Source: Streptomyces durmitorensis
GTDB lineage: Bacteria > Actinomycetota > Actinomycetes > Streptomycetales > Streptomycetaceae
DNA: 64,000 nucleotides
Assembly (NCBI RefSeq): GCF_023498005.1
Contig: NZ_CP097289.1
Location: forward strand, 7,998,001 to 8,062,000
Direction of reading: 5' to 3'
The notes below the pieces were generated by a model. It ran no database searches. It was not told the origin of the DNA and worked only from the letters and a program-made list of their open reading frames with translations. Of this stretch, positions 53,234 through 62,475 are shown piece after piece (position 1 is the stretch's first letter; each line of letters opens with the position of its first letter). The position numbers and the translations under genes were made by a program.

Positions 53234-54853
53234 TCAGCCCACCCCTACCAGCGACGCGATCGCGTCCTTCACCGACTGCACCTGCGGGCCGATGATGACC
53301 TGCACGTTGTGCGCGTCGAGCTTGATGACGCCGACCGCGCCGAGCTTCTTGAGGCGGGCCTCGTCGACCTGTTCGGCGTCCGCGACCGTCATGCGCAGGC
53401 GCGTGATGCAGTTGTCGAGGGACTGGATGTTCTCGGCGCCGCCGATCGCCTTCAGGATCGCCACCGCGTCGTACTTTCCGGCGATCAGCTCGCGCGGAGC
53501 CTCCTCGGTGCCAGATTCCTCGGCCGCGACCGGGTCGGAGCCCTCGGCGTCGGCCTCCTCCGCCGCCGGCTCGTCGCGGCCCGGCGTCTTGAGGTCGAAA
53601 CGGACGATGGCCCAGCGGAAGAGGAAGTAGTACACGGCGAACCACACCGCCGCGATGACGGGGATCAGGTACCACTTCGTGGTCGTGCCCTGCAGGACGC
53701 CGAAGACGAGCCAGTCGATGACGTTGCCGTCCGTGTTGCCGATGAACACCCCGAGCACGGCGGCGGTCAGGAACCCGAGGCCGACAAGGACGGCGTGGAT
53801 CAAGTACAGCCACGGCGCGATGAACAGGAACAGGAACTCCAGCGGTTCCGTGATGCCGCCGACCACGCAGGCGACGACGCCGGAGATCAGGAGTGCCTTG
53901 ATCTCGGGGCGCATCTTCTTGTTCGCGCAGTGGTACATCGCCAGGGCCGCGCCCGGCAGTCCGCCCAGGTAGACCGCCATCTTGCCCTGGGACAGGAAGT
54001 GGGTGGCGTCGGTGACCGCTTCGTTGGGCGCGTGGGAGCAGTTGAGCTGCGCGTAGAAGAGGTTGAGCGCGCCGGAGACGTTGTCCCCGCACACCGCGCC
54101 GGAGCCGCCCACGTCCGTGAAGCGGAACATCGCGACGAGGATGTGGTGCAGGCCGATCGGGCGCAGCAGCACCTCGCCCATGCCGAAGAAGAACGGGCCG
54201 AAGACGCCCGCGTGACCGATCGCGCGCCCGAGGTCGGTGATCCAGCCGTTGAACGTCGGCCACACCAGCGGGATCAGCAGGCCGAGCAGGCTGAGCGTGA
54301 GCGTGGAGATGATCGGTACGAACCGCAGCCCGCCGAAGAACGCGAGCGCGTCCGGCATCCGCTGGCCGCGGAAGCGCCGGTGCAGGACGCTGACAACGAT
54401 GCCAACGGCCACGGCACCGAGCAGTCCCGTGTCGATGGACTGGATCCCGATGACGTCGGCGATGCCGTAATGGGCGATGGCATCGTTGTCATCGAAGTCG
54501 ACGCCCTTGGCGGTGAGGTAGAAGTTCACCGCCAGGTTCATCGCGGCGAACCCGACGAAACCGGAGAACGCCGCCACGCCCTTGTCCTCGCGGGCCAGGC
54601 CCAGCGGGATGGCTATCGCGAACATCACGGGGAGGAACTTGAAGGCGACGAGGCCGGTGCTGGCCATCCACGTGAAGACGAGGTGGAAGCCTTCGCCCTG
54701 GAGGAAGGTCAGGTTGTCGGTGACGGCCTCGCTGGAGAGCGACGAGCCGATGCCCAGCATGATCCCGCAGAACGCGAGCAGGGCCACCGGGAGCATGAAC
54801 GTCTTGCCGAGGCCCTGGAGGAATTCCCAGAGCGCGGACTTGGTCTTCTGCAT
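53234..54853 (-). CDS. PTS glucose/maltose-type EIICB permease
   Basis: 539-residue sugar permease of the glucose-N-acetylglucosamine-maltose PTS family. EIIC (about 1-430) has ten or so hydrophobic segments and the substrate loop GGITEPLEFLFLF; a Glu/Ala linker follows, then EIIB (about 455-539) with the phosphorylated cysteine in IQSLDNCITRLRMTV. The fused EIICB contrasts with the split NagE/NagF systems common in Streptomyces. ATG 54853 starts MQKTKSALWEFLQGLGKTFM. It needs EI, HPr and an EIIA from elsewhere. Followed immediately by the malY-like gene. Confidence 0.92.
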   Translation of the reverse strand: MQKTKSALWEFLQGLGKTFMLPVALLAFCGIMLGIGSSLSSEAVTDNLTFLQGEGFHLVFTWMASTGLVAFKFLPVMFAIAIPLGLAREDKGVAAFSGFVGFAAMNLAVNFYLTAKGVDFDDNDAIAHYGIADVIGIQSIDTGLLGAVAVGIVVSVLHRRFRGQRMPDALAFFGGLRFVPIISTLTLSLLGLLIPLVWPTFNGWITDLGRAIGHAGVFGPFFFGMGEVLLRPIGLHHILVAMFRFTDVGGSGAVCGDNVSGALNLFYAQLNCSHAPNEAVTDATHFLSQGKMAVYLGGLPGAALAMYHCANKKMRPEIKALLISGVVACVVGGITEPLEFLFLFIAPWLYLIHAVLVGLGFLTAAVLGVFIGNTDGNVIDWLVFGVLQGTTTKWYLIPVIAAVWFAVYYFLFRWAIVRFDLKTPGRDEPAAEEADAEGSDPVAAEESGTEEAPRELIAGKYDAVAILKAIGGAENIQSLDNCITRLRMTVADAEQVDEARLKKLGAVGVIKLDAHNVQVIIGPQVQSVKDAIASLVGVG

Positions 54854-55077
54854 GTGTGGGGGTCTTTCGGGCCTGAGCGGAGGCGTGCAATGACCGGCCC
54901 ACGGGCGCGCGGGCCAGGACGGTGGCCGGTCACACACCGCACGCAGGGATCGCCTGCTGACCGGCGTGGCAGGTCCGTCGATCCACGCCGAAGGTCGATC
55001 GATCCGCCCGGACGGATGAGATCACAGCAGCTCGGGCGCTGTCCATGGGGGCAAGCGGCCCGCGCAACGCCTCAGGC

Positions 55078-55210
55078 GTCCCGCATCCGCGGCACCGCCC
55101 CACCCGCGACGAGCGCCGCGCCCGCGTACGCGGCGAGCACCCCGATCCCCGCCCACGGTCCGATCGGCAGCTGGTCCAGGTCGACGGTCGCCTGGATCGC
55201 GAGCCCGGCC
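55078..55210 (-). pseudogene. ABC-2 permease C-terminal fragment
   Basis: Minus-strand frame translating to GLAIQATVDLDQLPIGPW, AGIGVLAAYAGAALVAGGAV and PRMRDA then stop: a last transmembrane helix and RDA end as in Streptomyces ABC-2 permeases (compare the intact one ending AVRRRDA at 21304). No upstream permease sequence joins it, so only the last 45 codons remain. Confidence 0.5.
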
Positions 55211-55289
55211 GTCGCGGGGGCCGCCCGCCGTGCCCGCCGTCGGCGCCGAGCGCTTCCTGGCCATCGGCGACACCGCCCGCGCGGCCCTG

Positions 55290-55388
55290 ACGCGTCTCCT
55301 CGCTGACGTGCAGCCGCCCGGCGATCTCCATCTGGCGGTGGTCGCGGCGTACGAATCGGGGCTCGTGGTGCCGAGGGCAGGGTCCTGA
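55290..55388. pseudogene. Inverted pieces of a LuxR-type response regulator
   Basis: Minus strand 55331-55290 reads MEIAGRLHVSEETR, the recognition-helix part of a NarL HTH; plus strand 55335-55388 reads AVVAAYESGLVVPRAGS then stop, the C-terminal end of the same kind of protein (compare AVIAAYESGFVAPG at 17629). The two are three bases apart and in opposite directions, so the gene was deleted and partly inverted. Confidence 0.5.
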
Positions 55389-55482
55389 GCCCAGGCCCGG
55401 GGCCTGACTGCGCGCCCGCCGTACACCGCCCGTCCGCCGTAGACTGGAAGGGCGGCAATGTGCATGACGGCGTGACTCGATC

Positions 55483-57279
55483 ATGAACGCACGCATCGAG
55501 GACTACGCCCTCATCGGTGACCTGGAATCCGCTGCCATGCTCGGCACGGACGGGTCGATCGACTGGCTCTGCCTGCCGCGCTTCGACTCACCGGCCTGTT
55601 TCGCCGCGCTGCTCGGCACGGCGGACAACGGATTCTGGCGGGTTTCCCCCGTCGGCGCAGGCCCGTGCGACCGGCGGGCCTACCGCCAGGACACCCTGGT
55701 CATGGATTCCCACTGGGAGTGCCCGGCCGGTGCCGTTCGCGTCACGGACTTCATGCCGCCCCGCGCGCAGCTGCCCTGCATCGTGCGCGTCGTCGAGGGC
55801 CTCTCCGGCGCCGTGGCGATGCGCAGCGAACTGCGGCCGCGCTTCAACCAGGGCCGTGTCGTCCCGTGGGTGCGGACCCAGGAGCACTGCACGGTCGCCG
55901 TGGCCGGGCCGGACGCACTCTGGCTGAGCGCCGACGGCCCGATGGAGATACGCGGCGGCGACCACACCGCCTCCACCGTCCTTGACTTCACCGTATCGGC
56001 GGGCCAGCGCCTCACGCTTCAGCTCGTGTGGGCGCCCTCGCATCTGCCCGATCCGCCCGCGCCCCTGAGCGTCCCGGCGGAGACGGCGCTCAAGGCGACC
56101 GGCGACTTCTGGCGGCGCTGGACGGCCCAGTGCCGCTACCAGGGCCCCTGGCGGGAGGCCGTCACCCGCTCGCTGATCACGCTGAAGGCCCTCACCTACG
56201 CGCCCACGGGCGGCATCGTCGCGGCACCGACGACTTCCCTGCCCGAGTGCGTCGGCGGCGAGCGCAACTGGGACTACCGCTTCTGCTGGCTGCGCGACTC
56301 CACGCTGACCCTGTCCGCCCTGCTGCGCAGCGGCTACCGGGACGAGGCCACGGCCTGGCTCGACTGGCTGGTGCGTGCCGTGGCCGGTGACCCCGCCGAT
56401 CTCCAGGCGGTGTACGGGGTGGAGGGACAGCGGCGGCTGCCGGAGGCCGAGGCGCCGTGGCTGCCCGGGTACGAGGGGTCGCGGCCCGTACGGTTCGGGA
56501 ACGCCGCGGTCGATCAGCTCCAGCTCGACGTCTACGGCGAGGTTCTCGACACGCTCTACCTGTCCCTGCGGGCGGGCATTCCGATGCAGCCCCATCTGTG
56601 GAGCCTGGTGGAATCACTGATGAGCCATCTGCAGGAGCACTGGCGGGAACCGGATCAGGGCCTGTGGGAAGTCCGGGACTCCCGGCGGCAGTTCGTCCAC
56701 TCCAAGGTCATGTCGTGGGTCGCCGCCGACCGTGCCCTGCGCATGGGTGAGCTGCTCGGCAGGGACGAGTCCGCGGGGGAGTGGCGCGCCATGCGGGACG
56801 CGGTCCACCGGGAGGTGTGCCACGAGGGGTGGGACGACGGACGGAGGTCGTTCGTGCAGTCCTACGGATCGCCCGTCCTTGACGCATCGGCCCTGCTGAT
56901 CCCCAAGGTCGGCTTCCTGCCCGCCGACGACGTGCGCGTGCGCGACACCGTCCGGGCGATGGAGGCACTGGACCACCACGGATTCGTGCGGAGGTACGCG
57001 TACGACGGCGGGGGCACGCACGACGTGGACGGCATGCGTGGATCCGAGGGCACGTTCGTGGCGTGTTCGCTCTGGTACGCCGACGCGCTTGCGGCGACCG
57101 GCCACCTCCGTCAGGCGCGCGAGACCTTCGAGCGCGTCCTGGACGTCCGCAACGACGTGGGCCTGCTCGCGGAGCAGTGGGATCCGGTCGGCCGTCGCCA
57201 ACTGGGCAACGCACCCCAGGCGTTCAGCCACATCGCGCTGGTGGAGACGGCGTTCGCACTCCAGGAGGCGGGCGCCTGA
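55483..57279 (+). CDS. Glycoside hydrolase family 15 protein (trehalase/glucoamylase-like)
   Basis: 598-residue GH15 enzyme: RIEDYALIGDLESAAMLGTDGSIDWLCLPRFDSPACFAALLG at the start (the actinobacterial GH15 N-domain), CVGGERNWDYRFCWLRDSTLTL, and the catalytic (alpha/alpha)6 barrel with glutamates in GSEGTFVACSLWYADAL and LLAEQWDP. Same family as mycobacterial GH15 trehalase. No signal peptide. ATG 55483; a TAGACT -10 element is 37 bases upstream. Confidence 0.93.
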   Translation: MNARIEDYALIGDLESAAMLGTDGSIDWLCLPRFDSPACFAALLGTADNGFWRVSPVGAGPCDRRAYRQDTLVMDSHWECPAGAVRVTDFMPPRAQLPCIVRVVEGLSGAVAMRSELRPRFNQGRVVPWVRTQEHCTVAVAGPDALWLSADGPMEIRGGDHTASTVLDFTVSAGQRLTLQLVWAPSHLPDPPAPLSVPAETALKATGDFWRRWTAQCRYQGPWREAVTRSLITLKALTYAPTGGIVAAPTTSLPECVGGERNWDYRFCWLRDSTLTLSALLRSGYRDEATAWLDWLVRAVAGDPADLQAVYGVEGQRRLPEAEAPWLPGYEGSRPVRFGNAAVDQLQLDVYGEVLDTLYLSLRAGIPMQPHLWSLVESLMSHLQEHWREPDQGLWEVRDSRRQFVHSKVMSWVAADRALRMGELLGRDESAGEWRAMRDAVHREVCHEGWDDGRRSFVQSYGSPVLDASALLIPKVGFLPADDVRVRDTVRAMEALDHHGFVRRYAYDGGGTHDVDGMRGSEGTFVACSLWYADALAATGHLRQARETFERVLDVRNDVGLLAEQWDPVGRRQLGNAPQAFSHIALVETAFALQEAGA

Positions 57280-57288
57280 GCAGCGAGG

Positions 57289-58026
57289 TCACGCACCGCG
57301 CCTCGCCGCCGTCAGGAGCACCATTCCGGAGTCCCCGTAGTCCGGCAGCGTCGGGTCGGCGTCGATCCTCGTGACCGTGAGGTGCTCGGTGAGCGGCGCG
57401 AAGACCTCGGTGACGACGGCCGGGTTCACCGGGCAGCCGGGCCAGCGCGACGCGGGCCCGATGCGGTACGTCGGCATGTTCTCCATGAACGCCGCGACGA
57501 GATGGCCGCCCGGCGCGACGGAGCGCACGAAGCGGTGGCAGAAGTCCGTGAACTCCGTGAAGTCCTCGGTGACGCCCTCGGCCACGAAGTTCATCGACGC
57601 GATGTCGTACGTGCCGGGCGGCAGCGCCCGGATGTCGCCGTGCACCACGCGCACACCCGCGAGCGCCTCCACAAGCGTCGGGGGCAGATCGGGGTTGAGG
57701 CGGCGACACAGCGCGTGGAACGGCAACCAGCTCTCGTCCGGCCCCTGTTCGAGCTGCCGGGTCAGATAGGCGACGCCCGCCGCGCTCGCCTCGACGGCGT
57801 CGATGCGGCGACTCGCGGCGGCGGCGAGGATCAGCGGATAGAGGTTGGGTCCGGCCCCGAACTCCAGGGAGCGTGCGGCGCTTGCCGGGGCGAACTGCCG
57901 GTAGAAGGCGCAGTGGTGAGCGATGACCGCGGCGTCGGAGGGGTGCAACTCGCGGTAGTTCTCGCCGAGATAGTCCTGCACGGGCCAACTGTCCCAGTCC
58001 ACGTCGTCGTTACGGGTCGGGGCCAT
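57289..58026 (-). CDS. SAM-dependent methyltransferase (NNMT/PNMT/TEMT-like)
   Basis: 245-residue class I methyltransferase. SAM motif I LEFGAGPNLYPLILAAAASRRIDAVEAS, motif post-I with the acidic residue, HGDIRALPPGTYDIASMNFVAEG, and VRSVAPGGHLVAAFMENMPTYRIG. The YLGENYRELHPSDAAVIAHHCAFYRQF start resembles NNMT/PNMT small-amine N-methyltransferases. ATG 58026 is six bases after the stop of the upstream PLP enzyme; the two are clearly one operon, so it probably methylates that enzyme's product (inference). Confidence 0.88.
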   Translation of the reverse strand: MAPTRNDDVDWDSWPVQDYLGENYRELHPSDAAVIAHHCAFYRQFAPASAARSLEFGAGPNLYPLILAAAASRRIDAVEASAAGVAYLTRQLEQGPDESWLPFHALCRRLNPDLPPTLVEALAGVRVVHGDIRALPPGTYDIASMNFVAEGVTEDFTEFTDFCHRFVRSVAPGGHLVAAFMENMPTYRIGPASRWPGCPVNPAVVTEVFAPLTEHLTVTRIDADPTLPDYGDSGMVLLTAARRGA

Positions 58027-58032
58027 GGCGTG

Positions 58033-61000
58033 TCAGCTCCCCGGTCGCAGCGGGAACCGTTCGGACAGGCGCGTCAGGGCCGCGTTCAGCCGGTCGATGT
58101 CCTCGTCCGAGTTCAGGGCCGTGAGCTGCACGCGGAAGCCGACGCGGTCGTGCGGCACGAGCGGATAGGCCGCAAGGGTCACGTAGATGCCCTGCTCCCA
58201 CAGGAATCCGGCCACCGCGTCCAGGTCGGATCCGTCGGCCAGGGGAATCTCCACGATCGGCAGCTGATCGGAGTTGAGCGTGTCGATGCCGAGCCCGGCC
58301 ACGTGGTCGAGCACCCGGAGGGTCTTGCGGTGCAGATCGGCGCGGATGGCGTCGCCGCGCCGGTCGTTGACCTCCAGGCCGGCGAGCGCGGTGGCGAGCG
58401 AGGCCGTGGGCGAGGGCCCGGAGTAGAGGTAGGGGGCGGCGGAGACCTTCAGGTGGTCCTTGAGCCGGGACGGCAGGGCGAGGAAGGCGAGCAGCGACGA
58501 GTAGGCCTTGGAGAAGCCGCCGACGAGCACGATGTTGTCGTACGTCTCGCCGGTGTGCCGTACGACGCTGTTGCCGCGCAGTCCGTACGGGCAGGGCTCG
58601 TCGGCGCCGCGCTCTCCGACGACGCCGAATCCGTGGGTGTCGTCGATGTACAGCGTGGCGCCGAAGTCCCGGCACATCCCGGCCAGTTCGGGGATGTCGG
58701 CGATGTTCCCGCTCATGCTGTTGACGCCGTCGAGGCAGACCAGGCGGGCCGTGCCGCTGGGTGCCGCACGCAGCAGGGCGGCCAGTTCGTCGGGGCGCTC
58801 CGCGTGGAACCGCCGCAGCGTCGCGCCCTGACCGCGGGCCGCCACGCAGCCGTCGTACACCGTGCGGTGCGCCGTGGCCTCGACGAAGACCTCGCCCTTG
58901 TCGGCGAGGACGGGGATCACCGAGGCGTGGATCAGCGTGGCCGTCGGGAGCAGCAGGGTGTCGGGCGCTCCGAGCAGCGCGGCGAGCCGCTCCTCGATCT
59001 CGGGGTAGAGCCGGGGGCTGCCGAGCAGCCGGGACCAGCTGGGGTGCGTTCCCCAGCGGCGTACGGCGGGTTCGATGGCGTCGATGATCTCCGGATCGCA
59101 GTCGAAGCCCAGGTAGTTGCAGGAGGCGAAGTCGATGAGCCAGTGGTCCCCGCTGCGGATGTGCCGGCCGCGGACCTCGTCCAGGACGCAGTCGCTCATC
59201 GGGCTGGTCCGCCGCAGGTGGTCGAGATCGCCCCAGCGCGGATCCCGCGGCGCTTCCAGGAGTTCGGTGTCCGGTTCGCTCATGGTGCTCTGCCTCTCCG
59301 AGGGGATCGGGGCGGCCGGGGCGGCCGGTGGGGCGACAGCGACGGCGACAGCGGGAGTGGCAGGCGCCACCCGGCTGCCCCGCGCGGCCCTGGGGCCCGT
59401 GGCGGCACCGTTGCTGCCCCGGCGCAGGCGCAGCAGCCGCTCCCCCTGCTCGGCCGTCAGCGGCCGTGCGAAGAGATAGCCCTGCCCGAACCCGCAGCCC
59501 ATCCCGGCCAGCAGGTCGCGCTGCGCGGACTGCTCGATCCCCTCGGCGATGACCTGCAGGCCCATCGTGTCGGCGAGGTGCACGATTCCCTCGACGAGGG
59601 CGAGCTGCCGGGCGTCGTCGGCGATGTCGTCGATGAACGTCTTGTCGATCTTGAGTACGTCGATGGGGAACTCGCGGAGGTAGCGCAGCGAGGAGTATCC
59701 CGTGCCGAAGTCGTCGACCGCGATCCGGACGCCCAGGTCCTTCAGCGCCTGCATGACCGCCTGTATCTGTCCGTCCCGCCGCATCAGTACTGACTCGGTG
59801 AGCTCCAACTGCAGGGAACCCGGGGCGAGTCCGGGTGTGTCCAGGGCCTTGCGCACCTCGTCGAGGAAGCCCGCGTCACGGAACTGCCGCGCGGACACGT
59901 TGACGCTGATGTAGGGGCGACGGGCCCGGGAGGGCCCCACACCCTGCAGTCCGGCGATGTCCGCCGCGGCGTTGCCGAGGACCCAGGCGCCCAGCGGCGT
60001 GATGTGCCCGGTCTCCTCGGCGAGCGGAATGAACTGCTGCGGCGGGACCAGGCCGCGCCGGGGGTGCGGCCAGCGGGCCAGGGCCTCGAAGCCGACGATC
60101 TCGGCCGCGTCCGCCGCACCGCCCGCCCGGCCGCCGTTCGCGCTGATGTCCACGACGGGCTGATAGCGCAGCGCGAACTCCTCGTCGGCGATGGCCCGGT
60201 CCAGGCCCGCCTGCAGGTCGTGCCGCTCCCGCATGCGTACGTGCAGCCGCTGCTGGAAGCGGCGCCACTGGCGCTTGCCCGCGGCCTTGGCGGCGTACAG
60301 CGCAAGGTCGGCGTGGGCGAGGAGCTCCTCGGCGCCCGCGCTGTCCGCGGCCGTGGACACGCCCACGCTCGCCGAGACGCTCACGGAGTCGCCGGACAGG
60401 TGGAACGGCCTGCTGAGCGCCTGCACCACCTGCGCGGCGAGGATCTCGGCGTCGACGGGCCGCTTCGCGTCCTCCATCAGGACGGCGAACTCGTCGCCGC
60501 CGAGGCGGGCCGCGGTGTCGCTGCGGCGCAGCGACCGCGAGAGGCGCGATCCCACCGCGGTCAGGAGCCGGTCGCCGACCGAGTGCCCCAGCGTGTCGTT
60601 GACGACCTTGAAGTCGTCGAGGTCGATGAAGAGCACGCAGGTCAGCGTCGACTCGCGGCGGCCTCGCAGCAGTGCGCGCTCGATGCGCTCCAGGAGCAGC
60701 GTCCGGTTGGGAAGGCCGGTCAGCGCGTCGTGGAAGGCCCGCTGGGTGAGCTCGTGCTCCAGCTGACGCTGCTCGGTCACGTCCCGCAGCGTGACGACGA
60801 GCCCGCGGACGGTCGGGTCGTCGCGCAGGTCGCTGCACCGCACCTCCACCTCGATGCGCCCGCCGTCCCGCGGCATCCACCAGTAGTCGTGGGGCTCGTG
60901 CCGCGCGCCGCTGCGCATGGCTACGAGCACCCGCGCCGCCCGGTCGCTGTCGCGCGGGTCCACAAGGGCGGGCAGCTCCGCACCGATCAGCGGGGCGTCC

Positions 61001-62475
61001 CCGAAGACGGCCTGCGCGGACGGGCTTGCGTACCGGACGGTGTCGTCGTCGTCGACGATGAGGATGACGTCGGAGGCGTTGCGCACCAACGTACGGAAAT
61101 ACGCCTCGCTCTCCCGCCGGATGATCTCCTGGCGCAGTGTGATGCGCTCCTTGGCCAGGCCCGCGTGCGAGGCGAGGATCTCCAGGGAGCCCCAGATCTC
61201 GGTGAGCTGCTTCTCGGCGCCGCCCGCGATCAGCACACCCGGCGGCTCCGCCCCGGCCGGGCGGTCGCGCTGGATCATCGGGCAGAGCAGCGCGCGCTGC
61301 TCTGCCCCGAAGCGGGCGGCGATCTCCGGGCCGAGGGCGGCGGCCCGCACCAGATGCGTGCGGTGCAGGTCGAGGGCGGCGTAGGGGGCCGGTGGTGCGT
61401 CGCCCGGCTCCAGGACCAGGGTCCAGGAGCGGGTTCCGGGACCGGACAGCGCGGCGACCGTCGTCTCGCAGGTCTCGGTGATCTCCTCCGTGGTGATCGC
61501 GGCCACCAGCGATGCGGCAGCCCCGCGCAGCGCGAGCTCACGGTCCACGGCCTTGCGGTGCGCCACGACCATGCCCGCGAGCCGCAGGATCACCAGGAGG
61601 AACAGCGTGCCGGAGAAGGCGGCGATCACGGCCGCGTCATGGGCCCTGTCGAGCAGCCCCTCCGCGAGCAGGATCGCCGGGGCGATGAGGGTGGCCGCGG
61701 CGAGCAGCACGAGCCTGCGCGGCGGCGGGAGCAGGCTCTGGCGCTGATGCGTGTAGGCGGTCAGCTCCACCATCGAGGGGTGCAGCGCGGCGAGGCCCCA
61801 CGCCGTGTAGAACACGATCCAGCCGGTGTCCAGGAGCGTGCCCGCCTGCCACAGGCCGTTGAGCTGCAGAATCCCGTACGCGATGTCGAAGACGAGCAGG
61901 GTGAGCGTGCCGAGGACGAGCAGGTGTACGGCGGGATTGTGGCCGGTCACGAAGCCCGGCGTGAGCAGCCGGGCCAGGAGGGCCAGGACCAGGACGTCAC
62001 CCAGCGGGTAGGCGATGCTGATGGCGCGCTGCGGCCAGGTCAGGCCCTCGACCTCGGTGAGCGGCTGGACGAGGTAGACCCAGACGGGCAGTGCGAGCCC
62101 GCCGGTGATGATCAGCGCGTCCAGGAGGCTCGGCAGGTCACGGCCTGCCCAGCGGTAGCGGACGAGGCCGAAGAGGCCCGCCGCGAGCAGCGGATACACC
62201 GCGAGGTAGCAGGCGTCCGCCGGTGAGGGGAAGGGATTCGACGCCTGGAAGTACTGCTCGACCACGTTGTAGTACGTGTCGCCCGCGGCGAAGGCCAACA
62301 GCCCGGCCGCAAGGACCCACCACGGCCAGCGGTGCGCGGGGCGGTGGACGCGCACCCCGACGAGGACGGCCGCGACACCGCCGAGCCCGATGAGCGCCCA
62401 GAGCGGGGCGCGCAGGCCCGGCACCGTCATGTAGACGGCGGTGAGAACGGCGACCAGGGCGAGATAGGCGGCCAT
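58033..62475 (-). CDS. Membrane PAS-GGDEF-EAL protein fused to an alpha-oxoamine synthase
   Basis: One 1480-residue frame. N-terminal 300 residues: about ten hydrophobic segments. GAF-like and PAS regions (about 330-560, RTLVRNASDVILIVDDDDTVRYASPSAQAVFG). GGDEF at 659-663 with an RRSD inhibitory site five residues before. EAL at 797-799 with NVSARQF, LELTESVLM, DDFGTGYSSL, KIDKTFI and AEGIEQ intact, so both c-di-GMP synthesis and hydrolysis are possible. A Pro/Ala linker (about 1020-1065) leads into a PLP alpha-oxoamine synthase (DFASCNYLGFD, WGTHPSWSRLLGSPRLYPEIE, DDTHGFGVVGERG, PLP lysine 1323 in GGFSKAYSS). There is no stop between. An internal ATG at 59283 with GGAGAGG could start the synthase alone. 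A TTG at 62526 with GGGAGG is an alternative start. Confidence 0.85.
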   Translation of the reverse strand: MAAYLALVAVLTAVYMTVPGLRAPLWALIGLGGVAAVLVGVRVHRPAHRWPWWVLAAGLLAFAAGDTYYNVVEQYFQASNPFPSPADACYLAVYPLLAAGLFGLVRYRWAGRDLPSLLDALIITGGLALPVWVYLVQPLTEVEGLTWPQRAISIAYPLGDVLVLALLARLLTPGFVTGHNPAVHLLVLGTLTLLVFDIAYGILQLNGLWQAGTLLDTGWIVFYTAWGLAALHPSMVELTAYTHQRQSLLPPPRRLVLLAAATLIAPAILLAEGLLDRAHDAAVIAAFSGTLFLLVILRLAGMVVAHRKAVDRELALRGAAASLVAAITTEEITETCETTVAALSGPGTRSWTLVLEPGDAPPAPYAALDLHRTHLVRAAALGPEIAARFGAEQRALLCPMIQRDRPAGAEPPGVLIAGGAEKQLTEIWGSLEILASHAGLAKERITLRQEIIRRESEAYFRTLVRNASDVILIVDDDDTVRYASPSAQAVFGDAPLIGAELPALVDPRDSDRAARVLVAMRSGARHEPHDYWWMPRDGGRIEVEVRCSDLRDDPTVRGLVVTLRDVTEQRQLEHELTQRAFHDALTGLPNRTLLLERIERALLRGRRESTLTCVLFIDLDDFKVVNDTLGHSVGDRLLTAVGSRLSRSLRRSDTAARLGGDEFAVLMEDAKRPVDAEILAAQVVQALSRPFHLSGDSVSVSASVGVSTAADSAGAEELLAHADLALYAAKAAGKRQWRRFQQRLHVRMRERHDLQAGLDRAIADEEFALRYQPVVDISANGGRAGGAADAAEIVGFEALARWPHPRRGLVPPQQFIPLAEETGHITPLGAWVLGNAAADIAGLQGVGPSRARRPYISVNVSARQFRDAGFLDEVRKALDTPGLAPGSLQLELTESVLMRRDGQIQAVMQALKDLGVRIAVDDFGTGYSSLRYLREFPIDVLKIDKTFIDDIADDARQLALVEGIVHLADTMGLQVIAEGIEQSAQRDLLAGMGCGFGQGYLFARPLTAEQGERLLRLRRGSNGAATGPRAARGSRVAPATPAVAVAVAPPAAPAAPIPSERQSTMSEPDTELLEAPRDPRWGDLDHLRRTSPMSDCVLDEVRGRHIRSGDHWLIDFASCNYLGFDCDPEIIDAIEPAVRRWGTHPSWSRLLGSPRLYPEIEERLAALLGAPDTLLLPTATLIHASVIPVLADKGEVFVEATAHRTVYDGCVAARGQGATLRRFHAERPDELAALLRAAPSGTARLVCLDGVNSMSGNIADIPELAGMCRDFGATLYIDDTHGFGVVGERGADEPCPYGLRGNSVVRHTGETYDNIVLVGGFSKAYSSLLAFLALPSRLKDHLKVSAAPYLYSGPSPTASLATALAGLEVNDRRGDAIRADLHRKTLRVLDHVAGLGIDTLNSDQLPIVEIPLADGSDLDAVAGFLWEQGIYVTLAAYPLVPHDRVGFRVQLTALNSDEDIDRLNAALTRLSERFPLRPGS
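59283..59305 (-). promoter_or_regulatory. Internal start and ribosome site of the oxoamine-synthase part
   Basis: On the minus strand GGAGAGG precedes ATG 59283 (MSEPDTELLEAPRDPRW) by about nine bases. Translation from here would give a free-standing 416-residue PLP enzyme, the normal size for this family. It lies in the Pro/Ala-rich linker after the EAL domain. Confidence 0.5.

Larger units (their letters stand above)
54854..55482. other. Gene-free stretch with degraded regulator and transporter pieces
   Basis: 629 bases. The PTS promoter should be near 54860-55000; I see a GATCGATC core at 54995-55005 but no clear operator. Bases 55080-55390 hold remnants of an ABC permease and of a response regulator (listed separately). 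A TAGACT -10 at 55440-55445 precedes the GH15 start by 37 bases. Confidence 0.55.

Noticed and set aside
53995..55010. Search for a LacI/MalI-type operator before the PTS gene
   Set aside because: Only a short GATCGATC palindrome is present near 55000; not enough to call a regulator site, and no LacI gene is adjacent.
53222..55306. Long plus-strand open frame of 694 codons over the PTS gene
   Set aside because: Low-complexity Arg/Gly/His/Glu translation and a perfect shadow of the PTS EIICB gene; a GC-bias artefact.
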